Shown: positions 1 through 7,635 of the stretch, piece by piece | Layout of the letters: the number at the start of each line of letters is the position of its first letter | Position numbering within the stretch: the stretch's first letter is position 1 | Translations under genes and position numbers: made by a program | Notes under the pieces: model-generated | Told to the model about the DNA's origin: nothing | The model's database searches: none | Seen by the model: the letters and a program-made list of their open reading frames with translations, nothing else | Origin: JBFXDI01 sp050181295 | GTDB taxonomy: Bacteria > Pseudomonadota > Alphaproteobacteria > Rhizobiales > Aestuariivirgaceae | Length of the DNA: 34,157 bases | Assembly: GCA_050181295.1 (NCBI GenBank) | Contig: JBFXDI010000029.1 | Span: 1-34,157 of the forward strand | Direction: 5' to 3'

Positions 1-797
1 AGCACCTGCGGCAGGACCGATTTGAGGTCGCCCGTCATGACCCAGCCATCTCCAAAATGCTTCGGAAGGAAGCCGGTGTAGGAGCCGGTGCGGATCAGGA
101 AGGATTTGGCTAGCACGTCATTCACCGTGGCGGGGGCGGTCTCCACCATAAGGCGCGGCAATTCCGTCTGCATCCACATGCTGCGCGAGACAACCCGGTA
201 GTGCGAAAGGTCCTGCACATTGATCGAGCGCGGGTCCTGCTCATAGAGCGGATGGCGGCGGCCGCAATAGAGCTCCTGCTTCTCGGAATAGATATATTCA
301 TAGGAGATGCCGCTGATCTTGCGCGGGAAGCAGCCGACGACGACATTGAGCTGGCCGTCGAGTAGCAATTTCTCCATGACATGCAGCTCCTCGACCCTCA
401 CCGTCACCCGTGCGTCATTGTCGCGCTGATTGAAGCGCCAGATCGCGTCGTGGACTGGCGACTTGGGGTTGGTGATGGCGGAATCGAGAAGACCGAGATT
501 GAGCGAGCCGGTCAGTTGTCCTCGCAGCCCCGCCACCTCGCCGGTGAAATCGCCGATGACGGCGAAGATGCGCTTGGCGGCCTCATAGACGACCGCTCCC
601 TTGTCCGTGAGCTGGAAGCCAACGCGACCACGCTGGCAAAGCTTGGCGCCCAGACGCTGCTCAAGCTCGGTCATATGATTGCTGATGGTGGAGGCGCCGA
701 TGTTCATCTCAGCCTGAGCGGCCGTGAAGCCGCCATTCTCCACGACAGCGGCGAAGACCTTTAGCAGGCGAAGGTCCTTCTCAGCAAAATCAAACAT
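1..797 (-). CDS. LysR-family transcriptional regulator (C-terminus beyond window edge)
   Basis: Reading the minus strand from the ATG at 797 gives about 265 uninterrupted codons that run off the left edge. The N-terminus (MFDFAEKDLRLLKVFAAVVE, then GGFTAAQAEMNIGASTISNH) is a typical LysR winged helix-turn-helix over residues 5-65, including the TxxGFxLTxxG-like end of the wing. The rest matches an effector-binding domain of two alternating alpha/beta lobes. It is divergent from the ABC transporter/creatininase operon beginning at 1075. LysR proteins commonly control the divergent neighbouring operon in response to a pathway metabolite, so this is the probable regulator of that operon; that role is inference from position. 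The final 30 or so residues are missing only because the window ends. The family call is secure; the ligand is unknown. Confidence 0.93.
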   Translation of the reverse strand, partial: MFDFAEKDLRLLKVFAAVVENGGFTAAQAEMNIGASTISNHMTELEQRLGAKLCQRGRVGFQLTDKGAVVYEAAKRIFAVIGDFTGEVAGLRGQLTGSLNLGLLDSAITNPKSPVHDAIWRFNQRDNDARVTVRVEELHVMEKLLLDGQLNVVVGCFPRKISGISYEYIYSEKQELYCGRRHPLYEQDPRSINVQDLSHYRVVSRSMWMQTELPRLMVETAPATVNDVLAKSFLIRTGSYTGFLPKHFGDGWVMTGDLKSVLPQV

Positions 798-1074
798 GTC
801 AGCTCGTCAAGGTGAGCAGCTTCATTTGTTGGAATTTCAAAGCATATCACAACCATAGTGAAACTCAAAAATCATGCGGATCCCTCATTAAGCTGCTGAA
901 ATGATTATTTTTTTGTTTTCGTGAGGTGCGAGGATATCGCACTCACCCCCTTGGGTTATCAAACTTTTCTACGCCACGTCGATATTTGTCCGGGCTGCCA
1001 GATATGAAAGGGTGCCCCTGCGCCAACATCAAAAAACGGCGTCCGGAACCGGGTGGGAACAAAGGAGACGAGGA
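798..1074. promoter_or_regulatory. Divergent promoter region between the LysR gene and the ABC operon
   Basis: These 277 bases hold no convincing gene. They are visibly more A/T-rich than the flanking genes, with a T-rich run at about 907-919. Two dyads stand out: TCAC at 847-850 with GTGA at 858-861, and GTGCGA at 926-931 with TCGCAC at 937-942 around a 5-base centre. Either could be a LysR binding site, since LysR sites are short imperfect dyads, but I cannot choose between them. No -35/-10 pair is clear enough to call. The operon's ribosome binding site is AGGAG at about 1063-1067, ahead of the ATG at 1075. Confidence 0.5.
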
Positions 1075-2205
1075 ATGATCCACACAATTAAAGACAGGGG
1101 ACTGATCTCCCGCAGGGGCCTCCTCAAGGCAGGCGCGGTTCTTGCCGGCACCGCAAGCGGCTTTTCCCTGGCGCGAGCCCAATCGGACGACAAGGTCGTC
1201 AGCCTTCTGAGCTGGCCGGGCCACGGCGCGCAGGATGTGGTCGGTGATTTCGAGAAGACCAATGGCGTCAAGGTTCAGGCCAAGGAATACACCGGCGGCG
1301 AAGAGATGATGGCGCTCCTGCAATCATCACCGCCCGGCACCTTCGACGTGATCCTCAGCGATGCGGAATATACGCACCAACTCCAGCAGGCGCGGCTCAT
1401 CGACGAAATGAATCCGGCCGACTATCCCCTCAATGATTTCTGGCCGGAATTCCAGAAGTTCCCGGCGCAGTTCGTCGATGGCAAGCTCTATGCCATCGTC
1501 GTCGACTATGGCTTCCTCGGCCTCGTCTACAACACCAAGAGGCTCACGCGCGAAGAGGTCGACTCTTACGCCATCCTCTCGAATGAGAAGGTGAAGGGCA
1601 AGGTCGGGATGTATGACTGGTACTTGCCCAATATGATGTGCCTCAGCCTTTCTGCAGGCAACCGGCCCCCGCATGACATCGACAATGAGAAGTTCGAGAA
1701 GCTGAAGAAGGATCTCTTCGCCCTCGCTCCGCAAATGTCGGGCATCGGCGTGTGGTCGTCGGTCTTCTCGCAGCTGACCAATGAGGAGTCCTGGGTCATG
1801 CCAGGGGTCGGCGCCTGGGCCGCTCTCCTCCTCGAGAAGGGCGGCGTACCAATCAAGGCGGTGGTGCCGAAAGAAGGCGGCCTGCAGTGGACCGAAATGC
1901 TCTCCGTCTCGGCCAACTCGGGCAAGAAGGACCTCGCCAAGAAGTTCATCCAGTATTTGACCTCGGCAGAAGGCCAGGTGAAGGAAGCAACGAAGTCCGC
2001 CTATTGGGCCTCGATCCCCAACAAGGCCGGCTGGAAGCTGCTCAACGAGAAGAACCCGGAAGCTGCCGAGAAGCTGGAGCACAAGCTCGACACGCGCAAT
2101 GTCATGGATGAGCTCAAGGAAGGCAGAATCTTTGTGCGCGACGTACCGAAGCAGCAGCCGATCGAGGCCTGGAACGAGGCCTGGACCGAATTCAAGAACA
2201 TGTGA
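1075..2205 (+). CDS. Polyamine-type ABC transporter periplasmic substrate-binding protein
   Basis: This 376-residue exported binding protein resembles the PotD/PotF (extracellular solute-binding family 1) group. The N-terminus carries a twin-arginine-type signal, SRRGLLKAGAVLAGTASG, ending near ALARA-like residues, so export is probably by Tat. The mature protein begins around QSDDKVVSLLSWPGHG and has the two-lobed pattern of the family. I chose the ATG at 1075 over the upstream in-frame codon at 1012 because AAAGGAGACGAGGA lies directly before it and the signal peptide then starts properly. It is the first gene of a five-gene operon with two permeases, an ATPase and two creatininase-family enzymes. 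The ligand is probably a small nitrogenous, perhaps cationic, compound acted on by those enzymes; family similarity alone does not show that it is putrescine or spermidine. Confidence 0.88.
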   Translation: MIHTIKDRGLISRRGLLKAGAVLAGTASGFSLARAQSDDKVVSLLSWPGHGAQDVVGDFEKTNGVKVQAKEYTGGEEMMALLQSSPPGTFDVILSDAEYTHQLQQARLIDEMNPADYPLNDFWPEFQKFPAQFVDGKLYAIVVDYGFLGLVYNTKRLTREEVDSYAILSNEKVKGKVGMYDWYLPNMMCLSLSAGNRPPHDIDNEKFEKLKKDLFALAPQMSGIGVWSSVFSQLTNEESWVMPGVGAWAALLLEKGGVPIKAVVPKEGGLQWTEMLSVSANSGKKDLAKKFIQYLTSAEGQVKEATKSAYWASIPNKAGWKLLNEKNPEAAEKLEHKLDTRNVMDELKEGRIFVRDVPKQQPIEAWNEAWTEFKNM

Positions 2206-2206
2206 T

Positions 2207-2233
2207 GCGGCGGGGGAGCGTGCCGCCCGCCGC
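2207..2233 (+). terminator. GC-rich hairpin right after the binding-protein gene
   Basis: GCGGCGGG (2207-2214) pairs with CCCGCCGC (2226-2233) across an 11-base loop, starting 2 bases after the stop codon. No T-run follows, so it is not a classical intrinsic terminator. In binding-protein-dependent ABC operons such hairpins often stabilise the upstream message or reduce read-through, giving more binding protein than permease. That role is inferred. Confidence 0.5.
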
Positions 2234-2268
2234 AGTGTCTCCGCGGGCGGCTGCTTCATCAATCTGAT

Positions 2269-3153
2269 ATGACGACGGAAGCCTCATTGCGAAATTCCGC
2301 CGGCCGGCAACGTAGCTCCCTGTTCGTCTGGCTGCTCGCCCTGCCGATGCCTGTCTGGCAGACGCTGTTCTTCGTCGCTGCCTTGCTGTTCCTTGTGGTG
2401 ATGAGCTTCTGGTCGGTGCAGAATTTCCGCGTCACCCCGGACTTCACCTTCGACAACTGGGTCAAGATCTATTCGGCCGGCTATTTCCGCGACATCTATC
2501 TGCGCACTTTTTTCTATGCGCTGCTCGCCGCCGCTCTCTCCAGCCTGATCGCCTTCCCCTGCGCCTATGGGCTGGCCTTCAAGGCCTCGCAGATGATGCG
2601 CCGTATCGTGGTGGCGAGCCTCATCATGCCCTATTTCACCAGCTATCTGGTGCGGGCCAATTCCTGGAAAATTTTGCTCACCGACCAGGGTGTCATCAAC
2701 AGCTTTCTCGGATCTTTCGGCCTTGGTCCGCTACCGATGACCACCAATCTCTTCGCGGTGATGGTCGGTTATATGACGCTGATCCTGCCGATCGTCGTGC
2801 TCCTGCAGTACTTCAGCCTTGCCAATGTCGACCGCCGGCTCATCGAGGCCGCACACAATCTGCGCTGCGGGCGTCTCGCCACTGTCTTCCTGATCATCGT
2901 TCCGAGCGCTCGGACCGGCCTCATCCTCGCCGCCACTTTCGCCTTCATCTTGTCTTTCGGCGACTTCGTCAGCCCGAGCTTCCTCGGCAACAACAAGCCA
3001 CCCACCCTGAGCGTGTTGATGGTCGATGCGGTGAAGTCCGGCTCGCAATGGCCGCGTGCAGCGGTGGTAGCGCTCACGATGGTGGTGACGCTGCTTCTCG
3101 TCGCCTTCCTCGCAATGAGCTTCGCCTATGGCGAGCGGAGGAAGCGTCCATGA
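2269..3153 (+). CDS. ABC transporter permease, PotB-like
   Basis: This 294-residue inner-membrane protein has about six hydrophobic segments, the first near residues 22-50 (LLALPMPVWQTLFFVAALLF). It has the binding-protein-dependent permease pattern, with an EAA-like loop near residues 190-215 (EAAHNLRCGRLATVFLIIVP) that contacts the ATPase. The order binding protein, PotB-like, PotC-like, ATPase matches polyamine-type importers. The ATG at 2269 has only a weak ribosome binding site, but no better in-frame start precedes the hydrophobic region. Its stop overlaps the next start (ATGA at 3150-3153), implying translational coupling. Confidence 0.9.
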   Translation: MTTEASLRNSAGRQRSSLFVWLLALPMPVWQTLFFVAALLFLVVMSFWSVQNFRVTPDFTFDNWVKIYSAGYFRDIYLRTFFYALLAAALSSLIAFPCAYGLAFKASQMMRRIVVASLIMPYFTSYLVRANSWKILLTDQGVINSFLGSFGLGPLPMTTNLFAVMVGYMTLILPIVVLLQYFSLANVDRRLIEAAHNLRCGRLATVFLIIVPSARTGLILAATFAFILSFGDFVSPSFLGNNKPPTLSVLMVDAVKSGSQWPRAAVVALTMVVTLLLVAFLAMSFAYGERRKRP

Positions 3154-3959
3154 AGGCCGACCGGATCATCGCCTTCACGCTCAAGGCCTATATCTGGCTG
3201 GTGCTGCTCATCGTCTTCGCGCCGATCCTGACGAGCTTCGTCTTCTCCTTTGACGCCAACAAGTTCGCCTCCATTCCCTGGGGCGGCTTCAGCACCAGGT
3301 GGTATGCAGAGGCCTTCGCCGATCCCGATGTCGCCAAGGGATTCCGCAACACGGCGATCGTGGCGCTGGTGAGCTCGCTCATCGCCACCGCCATCGGCTT
3401 CACCGCCGCCTATACCGATTACCGCTACGATTTCTTCGGCAAGAAGGCCTATCTAGCGCTCGCCTTCATCCCGCCGACCATCCCGGTGATCATCCTCGGC
3501 GTCGCCATGCTGGTCTATCTCGGCCGCATCGGGCTCTCGGGCGAGCTTCATTCCGTCATCATCGCCCATGTCGTCTATTCGCTGCCCTTCGCGATGGCTC
3601 TGATCCGCCTGCGCCTGTCGCAGATGAACAAGGATCTCGAGGCGGCGGCATGGAATCTCGGCGCCAGCCAATGGCAGGCTCTCAGGGAAGTGATCATCCC
3701 TTTCTGTCTGCCGGCGATCTTCTCGGCCATGTTCCTCACCATGGCGGTCTCTTTCGATGAGTATGCCATCGCCTGGTTCGTCTCCGGCTTCAACGAGACG
3801 CTGCCGGTGCGCATCCTGATCCTGCTGCAGCGCGAAGTGAGCCCTAAGGTCAACGCCATCGGGAGTCTCGTCTTTGTCGTCTCCATGACGCTCGTGATGC
3901 TCGCCCAGATCGTCTTCCTGATGCGCGAGCCCGGAACGGGCAAAGGAAAGAGTATCTAA
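3150..3959 (+). CDS. ABC transporter permease, PotC-like
   Basis: This 269-residue inner-membrane permease is the partner of the gene before it. The first membrane segment is near residues 9-35 (TLKAYIWLVLLIVFAPILTS), and the family's N-terminal FSFDANKF-type motif follows. The EAA loop reads DLEAAAWNLGASQWQALREV, the usual contact with the ATPase. I use the ATG at 3150 because it overlaps the upstream stop and gives the expected PotC start; the longer open frame upstream is a shadow of the preceding gene. The product should form the heterodimeric channel with the PotB-like subunit. Confidence 0.91.
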   Translation: MKADRIIAFTLKAYIWLVLLIVFAPILTSFVFSFDANKFASIPWGGFSTRWYAEAFADPDVAKGFRNTAIVALVSSLIATAIGFTAAYTDYRYDFFGKKAYLALAFIPPTIPVIILGVAMLVYLGRIGLSGELHSVIIAHVVYSLPFAMALIRLRLSQMNKDLEAAAWNLGASQWQALREVIIPFCLPAIFSAMFLTMAVSFDEYAIAWFVSGFNETLPVRILILLQREVSPKVNAIGSLVFVVSMTLVMLAQIVFLMREPGTGKGKSI

Positions 3960-3960
3960 C

Positions 3961-5049
3961 GTGGCTGAGCCGCTCCTCGTGCTCGATGGTGTCAGCAAGC
4001 GCTACGACGACCATACGGCTGTCCACCGCATCACTCTCGATATCGCTGCGGGCGAGTTCATCGCCCTGATGGGCCCCTCGGGCTGTGGCAAGACCACCAC
4101 CTTGCGCATGATTGCTGGGCTCGAGGCGCCCAGCGAAGGCGAGATTCGCCTGCGCGGCCGGCGCATGAACGAAGTGGCGCCCTGGGAGCGCGACACGCCG
4201 CTGGTCTGGCAGAGTCTGGCGCTCTTTCCCTTCATGAGCGTGCTCAAGAATGTCGAATTCGGCCTCAAGATGCGCAACATTCCACCCGCCGAGCGCACCA
4301 AAAGGGCCATGCCATGGCTTGAACGGGTCGGCATTGCCAAATTTCGTGATCGCAAGGTCGATCAGCTGTCGGGCGGTGAGCGTCAGCGCGTGGCGCTGGC
4401 CCGCGCTCTGGTGACGGAGCCCGAGATCCTGCTGCTCGACGAGCCGCTATCGGCGCTCGACGCCCATCTCGTCATCCGCATGCAGGCCGAGATCAAGCAA
4501 CTGCAGCAGCAGCTCGGCATCACCTTCTGTTATGTGACGCACAGCCAGTCGGAAGCCTTCGCCATGGCCGACCGCGTCGCGATCATGGCCGAGGGCCAGC
4601 TGCAGCAGGTCGGGCTGCCTCGCGAGGTCTATCGCGCGCCCTCCAACCGATTCGTTGCCGAATTTGTCGGCGCCAACAATCTGCTGAGCGGCAAGGTCAA
4701 GTCGATCATGCAAGGCATGGTGGCGGTCGAAACGTCGACCGGAACTATGTTGGCGCGAGAGAACTCGGCGCTGGCGCTGAAGACCGGCGATCCCGTCACG
4801 GTCGTCGTCAGCGCCGATCGCGTCATGGTCAGCGACAATGCGGCTGATGGCGAGAACAGGCTCGCCGGCACGGTGATCGGCGAACAATTCGTCGGTGCCT
4901 TCGTGACGTTGTATCTCGATCTCGGCGACAGCAGCACCTTCCGAGCCCAGTTGCAGCAGCATGCGCTCGAGCCTTTAGGGGCGGTGCGCGGCAAGGCCCT
5001 CAACTTGCGCTGGAAGCCCGAGCATACCGTCCTTCTCAAAGACAAGTGA
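3961..5049 (+). CDS. ABC transporter ATP-binding protein, PotA/UgpC-like
   Basis: This 362-residue cytoplasmic ATPase powers the importer encoded by the three genes before it. All nucleotide-binding elements are visible: Walker A GPSGCGKTT (residues 38-46), Q-loop Gln84 in LVWQSLALFP, signature LSGGERQRV (from 136), Walker B ILLLDEP (156-162) and switch His194 in YVTHSQSEAF. A C-terminal TOBE-type regulatory region (about 235-355) is typical of the sugar/polyamine (CUT1/PotA) class. Translation probably begins at the GTG at 3961, one base after the previous stop, with AAAGGAAAG upstream. Nothing essential is missing, so the importer should be functional. Confidence 0.93.
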   Translation: MAEPLLVLDGVSKRYDDHTAVHRITLDIAAGEFIALMGPSGCGKTTTLRMIAGLEAPSEGEIRLRGRRMNEVAPWERDTPLVWQSLALFPFMSVLKNVEFGLKMRNIPPAERTKRAMPWLERVGIAKFRDRKVDQLSGGERQRVALARALVTEPEILLLDEPLSALDAHLVIRMQAEIKQLQQQLGITFCYVTHSQSEAFAMADRVAIMAEGQLQQVGLPREVYRAPSNRFVAEFVGANNLLSGKVKSIMQGMVAVETSTGTMLARENSALALKTGDPVTVVVSADRVMVSDNAADGENRLAGTVIGEQFVGAFVTLYLDLGDSSTFRAQLQQHALEPLGAVRGKALNLRWKPEHTVLLKDK

Positions 5050-5063
5050 TGATGGGAGCCTTG

Positions 5064-5840
5064 ATGACCAGCAGCGTATTGATCTCCGAACTGCCTTGGA
5101 CGGAGTATGAAAAGCGTCTCACCGGAGGCCGGACTCCGATCCTGATCCCGGTCGGCGCGCTCGAGCAGCACGGGCCCCATCTGCCTCTCAATTGCGACAC
5201 GGTGATTCCGGCGGCGGTATGCGAGGAGGTCGCCAAGCGGATCGATGCGCTGGTGGCCCCGCCCATCGAGTATGGCTACAAGTCGCAACCGCGCTCGGGC
5301 GGCGGCAATCACTTTCCAGGCACGACCAGTCTCGACGGCCACACACTGGTGCTGATGTTGCGCGATATCATCCGAGAGTTCGCTCGTCACGGCGTGCGTA
5401 AGATCGCCATCGTTGTCGGTCATACCGAAAATCTCATGTTCACGACGGAAGCGTGCGACCTCGCCTTGCGCGATCTCAAGGCGCAGGGCGTGACGGACAT
5501 GAAGATCCTCCACATGGGCTATTGGGTTTTCATGACCGAAGCGACAATGCGCAAGGTCTTCCCCGACGGCTTTCCCAGCTGGGATCTCGAACATGCGGGC
5601 GTCATGGAAACCTCAGTCATGCTCCATCTGCGCAAGAATCTCGTCAACTTCGACCAAGTGCCGAAGCACGGCCCGGCCGATTTTCCACCCTATGACATCC
5701 ATCCCGTGGAGCCGCACCGCATCCCGGCCTCCGGTGCGCTCTCCTCGGGCCAGACGGCGACGGCGGAGAAGGGCAAGTACATGTTCGATGAGTATGTCGA
5801 GACGATCGCAGCAGCCCTGAAGAAAGAGTTCGCGCTGTGA
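5064..5840 (+). CDS. Creatininase-family amidohydrolase, copy 1
   Basis: This 258-residue enzyme belongs to the creatininase (creatinine amidohydrolase) family: metal-dependent hydrolases that open cyclic amides such as creatinine, with relatives acting on formamides and other lactams. The two-metal site is complete: Glu34, His36 and Asp45 in LEQHGPHLPLNCD, and His119/Glu121 in GHTEN. The catalytic-pocket signature W-x-x-E-H is at Trp172, Glu175 and His176, and Trp153 (GYWVF) is also kept; creatininase has tryptophans at equivalent places (numbering recalled from the Pseudomonas enzyme). I prefer the ATG at 5064, with GGGAG upstream, because it aligns with the start of copy 2. A GTG at 5046 and ATGs at 5049 and 5052 are alternatives that overlap the ATPase stop. 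The substrate is unproven. Confidence 0.9.
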   Translation: MTSSVLISELPWTEYEKRLTGGRTPILIPVGALEQHGPHLPLNCDTVIPAAVCEEVAKRIDALVAPPIEYGYKSQPRSGGGNHFPGTTSLDGHTLVLMLRDIIREFARHGVRKIAIVVGHTENLMFTTEACDLALRDLKAQGVTDMKILHMGYWVFMTEATMRKVFPDGFPSWDLEHAGVMETSVMLHLRKNLVNFDQVPKHGPADFPPYDIHPVEPHRIPASGALSSGQTATAEKGKYMFDEYVETIAAALKKEFAL

Positions 5841-6613
5841 GCGACAGCGTCCTCATGTCCGAGCTCACATGGATGCGCTACGACGAGAAGCTCAAGCGCG
5901 ACGATCCAGTGATCATCCTGCCGGTCGGCTCTCTGGAACAGCACGGGCCTCATTCGCCCCTGGCGACCGACACGATCATCCCCAGCGAGATCGGAAAAGC
6001 GCTCGCAGCTAGGATCGGCGGCCTGGTCGCGCCTGCCATTGTCTATGGCTATAAATCCATGCCGCGTACCGGCGGAGGGAATCACTTTCCGGGCACCACC
6101 AGCCTCGACGGCGACACGCTGGTCAGGCTTACGCATGACATCATTTGTGAATTCGCCCGTCATGGTGCGCGCCGCCTCCTCATTCTCGATTCGCACTATG
6201 AGAACGAGATGTTCCTTATCGAGGGGATCGATCTCGCCTTGAAGGACCTCGGATCCCGGGGCATCCACGATCTCAGGGTGATGAAGGTGCGCTATTTCGA
6301 GTTCATCTCGGAAGCGACACTCACCAAGGTGTTTCCCGACGGCTTCCCCGGATGGCCACTCGAGCATGCCGGCGTCATGACCACGTCGGTGCTGCTCCAT
6401 CTCAGGCCCGATCTCATTCACATGGACCGGGTGCCCGACCAGAAGCCGATCATCTATCCGCCCTACGATCTCTTTCCGGTCGATCCGTCACAGGGCACGC
6501 AGAGTGGAATCCTCGCGACCGCCAAAACCGCCTCGTCGGAAAAGGGCAAACTCCTTTTCGATGAGATCGTCGAAGGCATCCATGCAGCCACAAAGGATGC
6601 GTTCGATTTATAG
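5837..6613 (+). CDS. Creatininase-family amidohydrolase, copy 2
   Basis: This second enzyme of the same family is also 258 residues and starts at a GTG overlapping the stop of copy 1 (GTGA). The two align from the first residue (MSDSVLMSELTW against MTSSVLISELPW), so they are tandem duplicates that have diverged. Metal ligands Glu34, His36, Asp45, His120 and Glu122 are present, as are Trp173, Glu176 and His177 of the W-x-x-E-H motif. It differs from copy 1 at two notable places: Phe154 replaces the Trp of GYWVF, and HAGVMTTS replaces HAGVMETS (Thr182 for Glu). The core chemistry should be retained, but substrate preference may differ, or the two may form a mixed oligomer; family members are usually hexamers. 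Confidence 0.89.
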   Translation: MSDSVLMSELTWMRYDEKLKRDDPVIILPVGSLEQHGPHSPLATDTIIPSEIGKALAARIGGLVAPAIVYGYKSMPRTGGGNHFPGTTSLDGDTLVRLTHDIICEFARHGARRLLILDSHYENEMFLIEGIDLALKDLGSRGIHDLRVMKVRYFEFISEATLTKVFPDGFPGWPLEHAGVMTTSVLLHLRPDLIHMDRVPDQKPIIYPPYDLFPVDPSQGTQSGILATAKTASSEKGKLLFDEIVEGIHAATKDAFDL

Positions 6614-6634
6614 GACTGCCATCAAGGTCAGTCC
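6613..6634 (+). terminator. Hairpin at the end of the creatininase operon
   Basis: GGACTG (6613-6618) pairs with CAGTCC (6629-6634). With the inner CC/GG pairs and one bulge the stem reaches 8 pairs around ATCAA. It begins on the last base of the final stop codon. No U-rich tail follows, so it is a possible transcript end or 3' stabiliser rather than a proven intrinsic terminator. Confidence 0.35.
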
Positions 6635-6683
6635 GCTATCTCAGAACTCATCAAGGCTTTCGCTGGTTAGATTTCGAGTCTTA

Positions 6684-6759
6684 TGGTGGGCGGTACTGGA
6701 CTCGAACCAGTGACCCCTGCGATGTGAACACAGTGCTCTACCAACTGAGCTAACCGCCC
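6684..6759 (-). tRNA. tRNA-Val (anticodon CAC)
   Basis: On the minus strand a full cloverleaf folds from GGGCGGT at 6759-6753 to ACCGCCC and an encoded CCA end at 6684. The D-arm is GCTC...GAGC, the anticodon stem is CTGTG/CGCAG (one T-G pair), and the T-arm is ACTGG-TTCGAGT-CCAGT. The 7-base anticodon loop TTCACAT places CAC at positions 34-36, which reads the valine codon GUG. The length is 76 with CCA. Its 3' end faces the creatininase operon. Confidence 0.96.
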
Positions 6760-6764
6760 GCCCA

Positions 6765-6875
6765 GAGCATGATCCGGAAAAGTGTGAAGCACTTTTCCGA
6801 CAAGATCATGCTCAACTCTTGGAACCGATCACGTTTCATCCAGCCGGCTTGATTCAACCCAGCTGGATCGTGATC
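6765..6875. repeat. Two-hairpin intergenic palindromic repeat of the Rhizobiales type
   Basis: GAGCATGATC (6765-6774) and GATCATGCTC (6804-6813) form a perfect 10-bp inverted repeat; CGGAAAAGTG and CACTTTTCCG inside it extend the stem. A second imperfect dyad follows, GATCACG (6827-6833) against CGTGATC (6869-6875), with CCAGC/GCTGG inside. From memory, the GAGCATGATCCGGAAAAGTG unit is a very common interspersed repeat in Hyphomicrobiales genomes. It lies between tRNA-Val and gph. Its function is unknown; folding of the transcript downstream of gph is possible. Confidence 0.8.
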
Positions 6876-6945
6876 TGAGGGTGGCCGGATATAAGGGGCG
6901 GGTCCGCGACAAGTCAAGCGCCCGAGCCTCCGTCGCCCGATCGTC

Positions 6946-7635
6946 TCAAATCGGCTCCTTGGCGGCATCCCTCGCGAAGCGCTCGATGATCGGCCACATG
7001 TCCTCAAAGCGGTCGACCAGATGGTCGGGCGCGAACTCGGCCACGGCGCGCTCGCTGTAGCCGAAGCTCACGGCGATCACGGGCACGCCCGCCGCGCGCG
7101 CGGTCAGGATGTCGGTCTCGCTGTCGCCCACCATGAGCGAGCGCCCGACGCTCCCGCCCGAGCGCCTGACCGCCTCGCGATAGGGCGCGGCGTCGGGCTT
7201 GGCGATCCGGAGCGTGTCGGGGCCCACGACGGCGCGGAAATGCCGCTTCATGTCCAGCGCCTCGATCAGCGACACCGACAGGCCTTCGAGCTTGTTGGTG
7301 CAGACGGCGAGGCCCATTCCTGCCTTGCCGCAGCGCTCGAGCAGCGGCACGACGCCCGGAAAGGGCCGGCTGTCTTCCGCGACATGCGCGGCGTAATAGT
7401 CGATGAAATCGTGATAGAGGCGCTTCAGGCGGTGCTCGGCCACGGGCTCGCCGGTCGCCGCGAAGCCCCGCTCGATGAGCTTCTTCGCCCCCTGCCCTAC
7501 CATGGAGCGGATCTCGTCCATGGAGACCTTGCGCCGCCCCTCGCGCGTCAGGATGTGGTTGGTCGCATGCATGAGGTCGGGCGCGCTGTCGACCAGCGTG
7601 CCGTCGAGGTCGAAGACGACGGTCACCCCGCTCAT
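6946..7635 (-). CDS. gph: Phosphoglycolate phosphatase-like HAD hydrolase
   Basis: This 229-residue cytoplasmic HAD-superfamily phosphatase has motif I DLDGTLVDS (nucleophile Asp9, acid Asp11), a helical cap with GQGAKKLIERG, motif II region VCTNK, the motif III lysine near KPDAAPY, and motif IV GDSETD. The pattern and length match Gph, which removes 2-phosphoglycolate formed by oxygenation reactions or DNA 3'-end repair. HAD specificity is hard to assign by sequence, so another small phosphate ester is possible. The start overlaps the dusA stop by 4 bases (ATGA), so the two are probably co-transcribed from a promoter hidden in or beyond the scaffold gap. Confidence 0.85.
   Translation of the reverse strand: MSGVTVVFDLDGTLVDSAPDLMHATNHILTREGRRKVSMDEIRSMVGQGAKKLIERGFAATGEPVAEHRLKRLYHDFIDYYAAHVAEDSRPFPGVVPLLERCGKAGMGLAVCTNKLEGLSVSLIEALDMKRHFRAVVGPDTLRIAKPDAAPYREAVRRSGGSVGRSLMVGDSETDILTARAAGVPVIAVSFGYSERAVAEFAPDHLVDRFEDMWPIIERFARDAAKEPI

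Noticed and set aside
907..946. T-run next to an inverted repeat as an intrinsic terminator
   Set aside because: The T-run precedes the dyad on the plus strand, and on the minus strand it would give A residues, so neither orientation makes a terminator.
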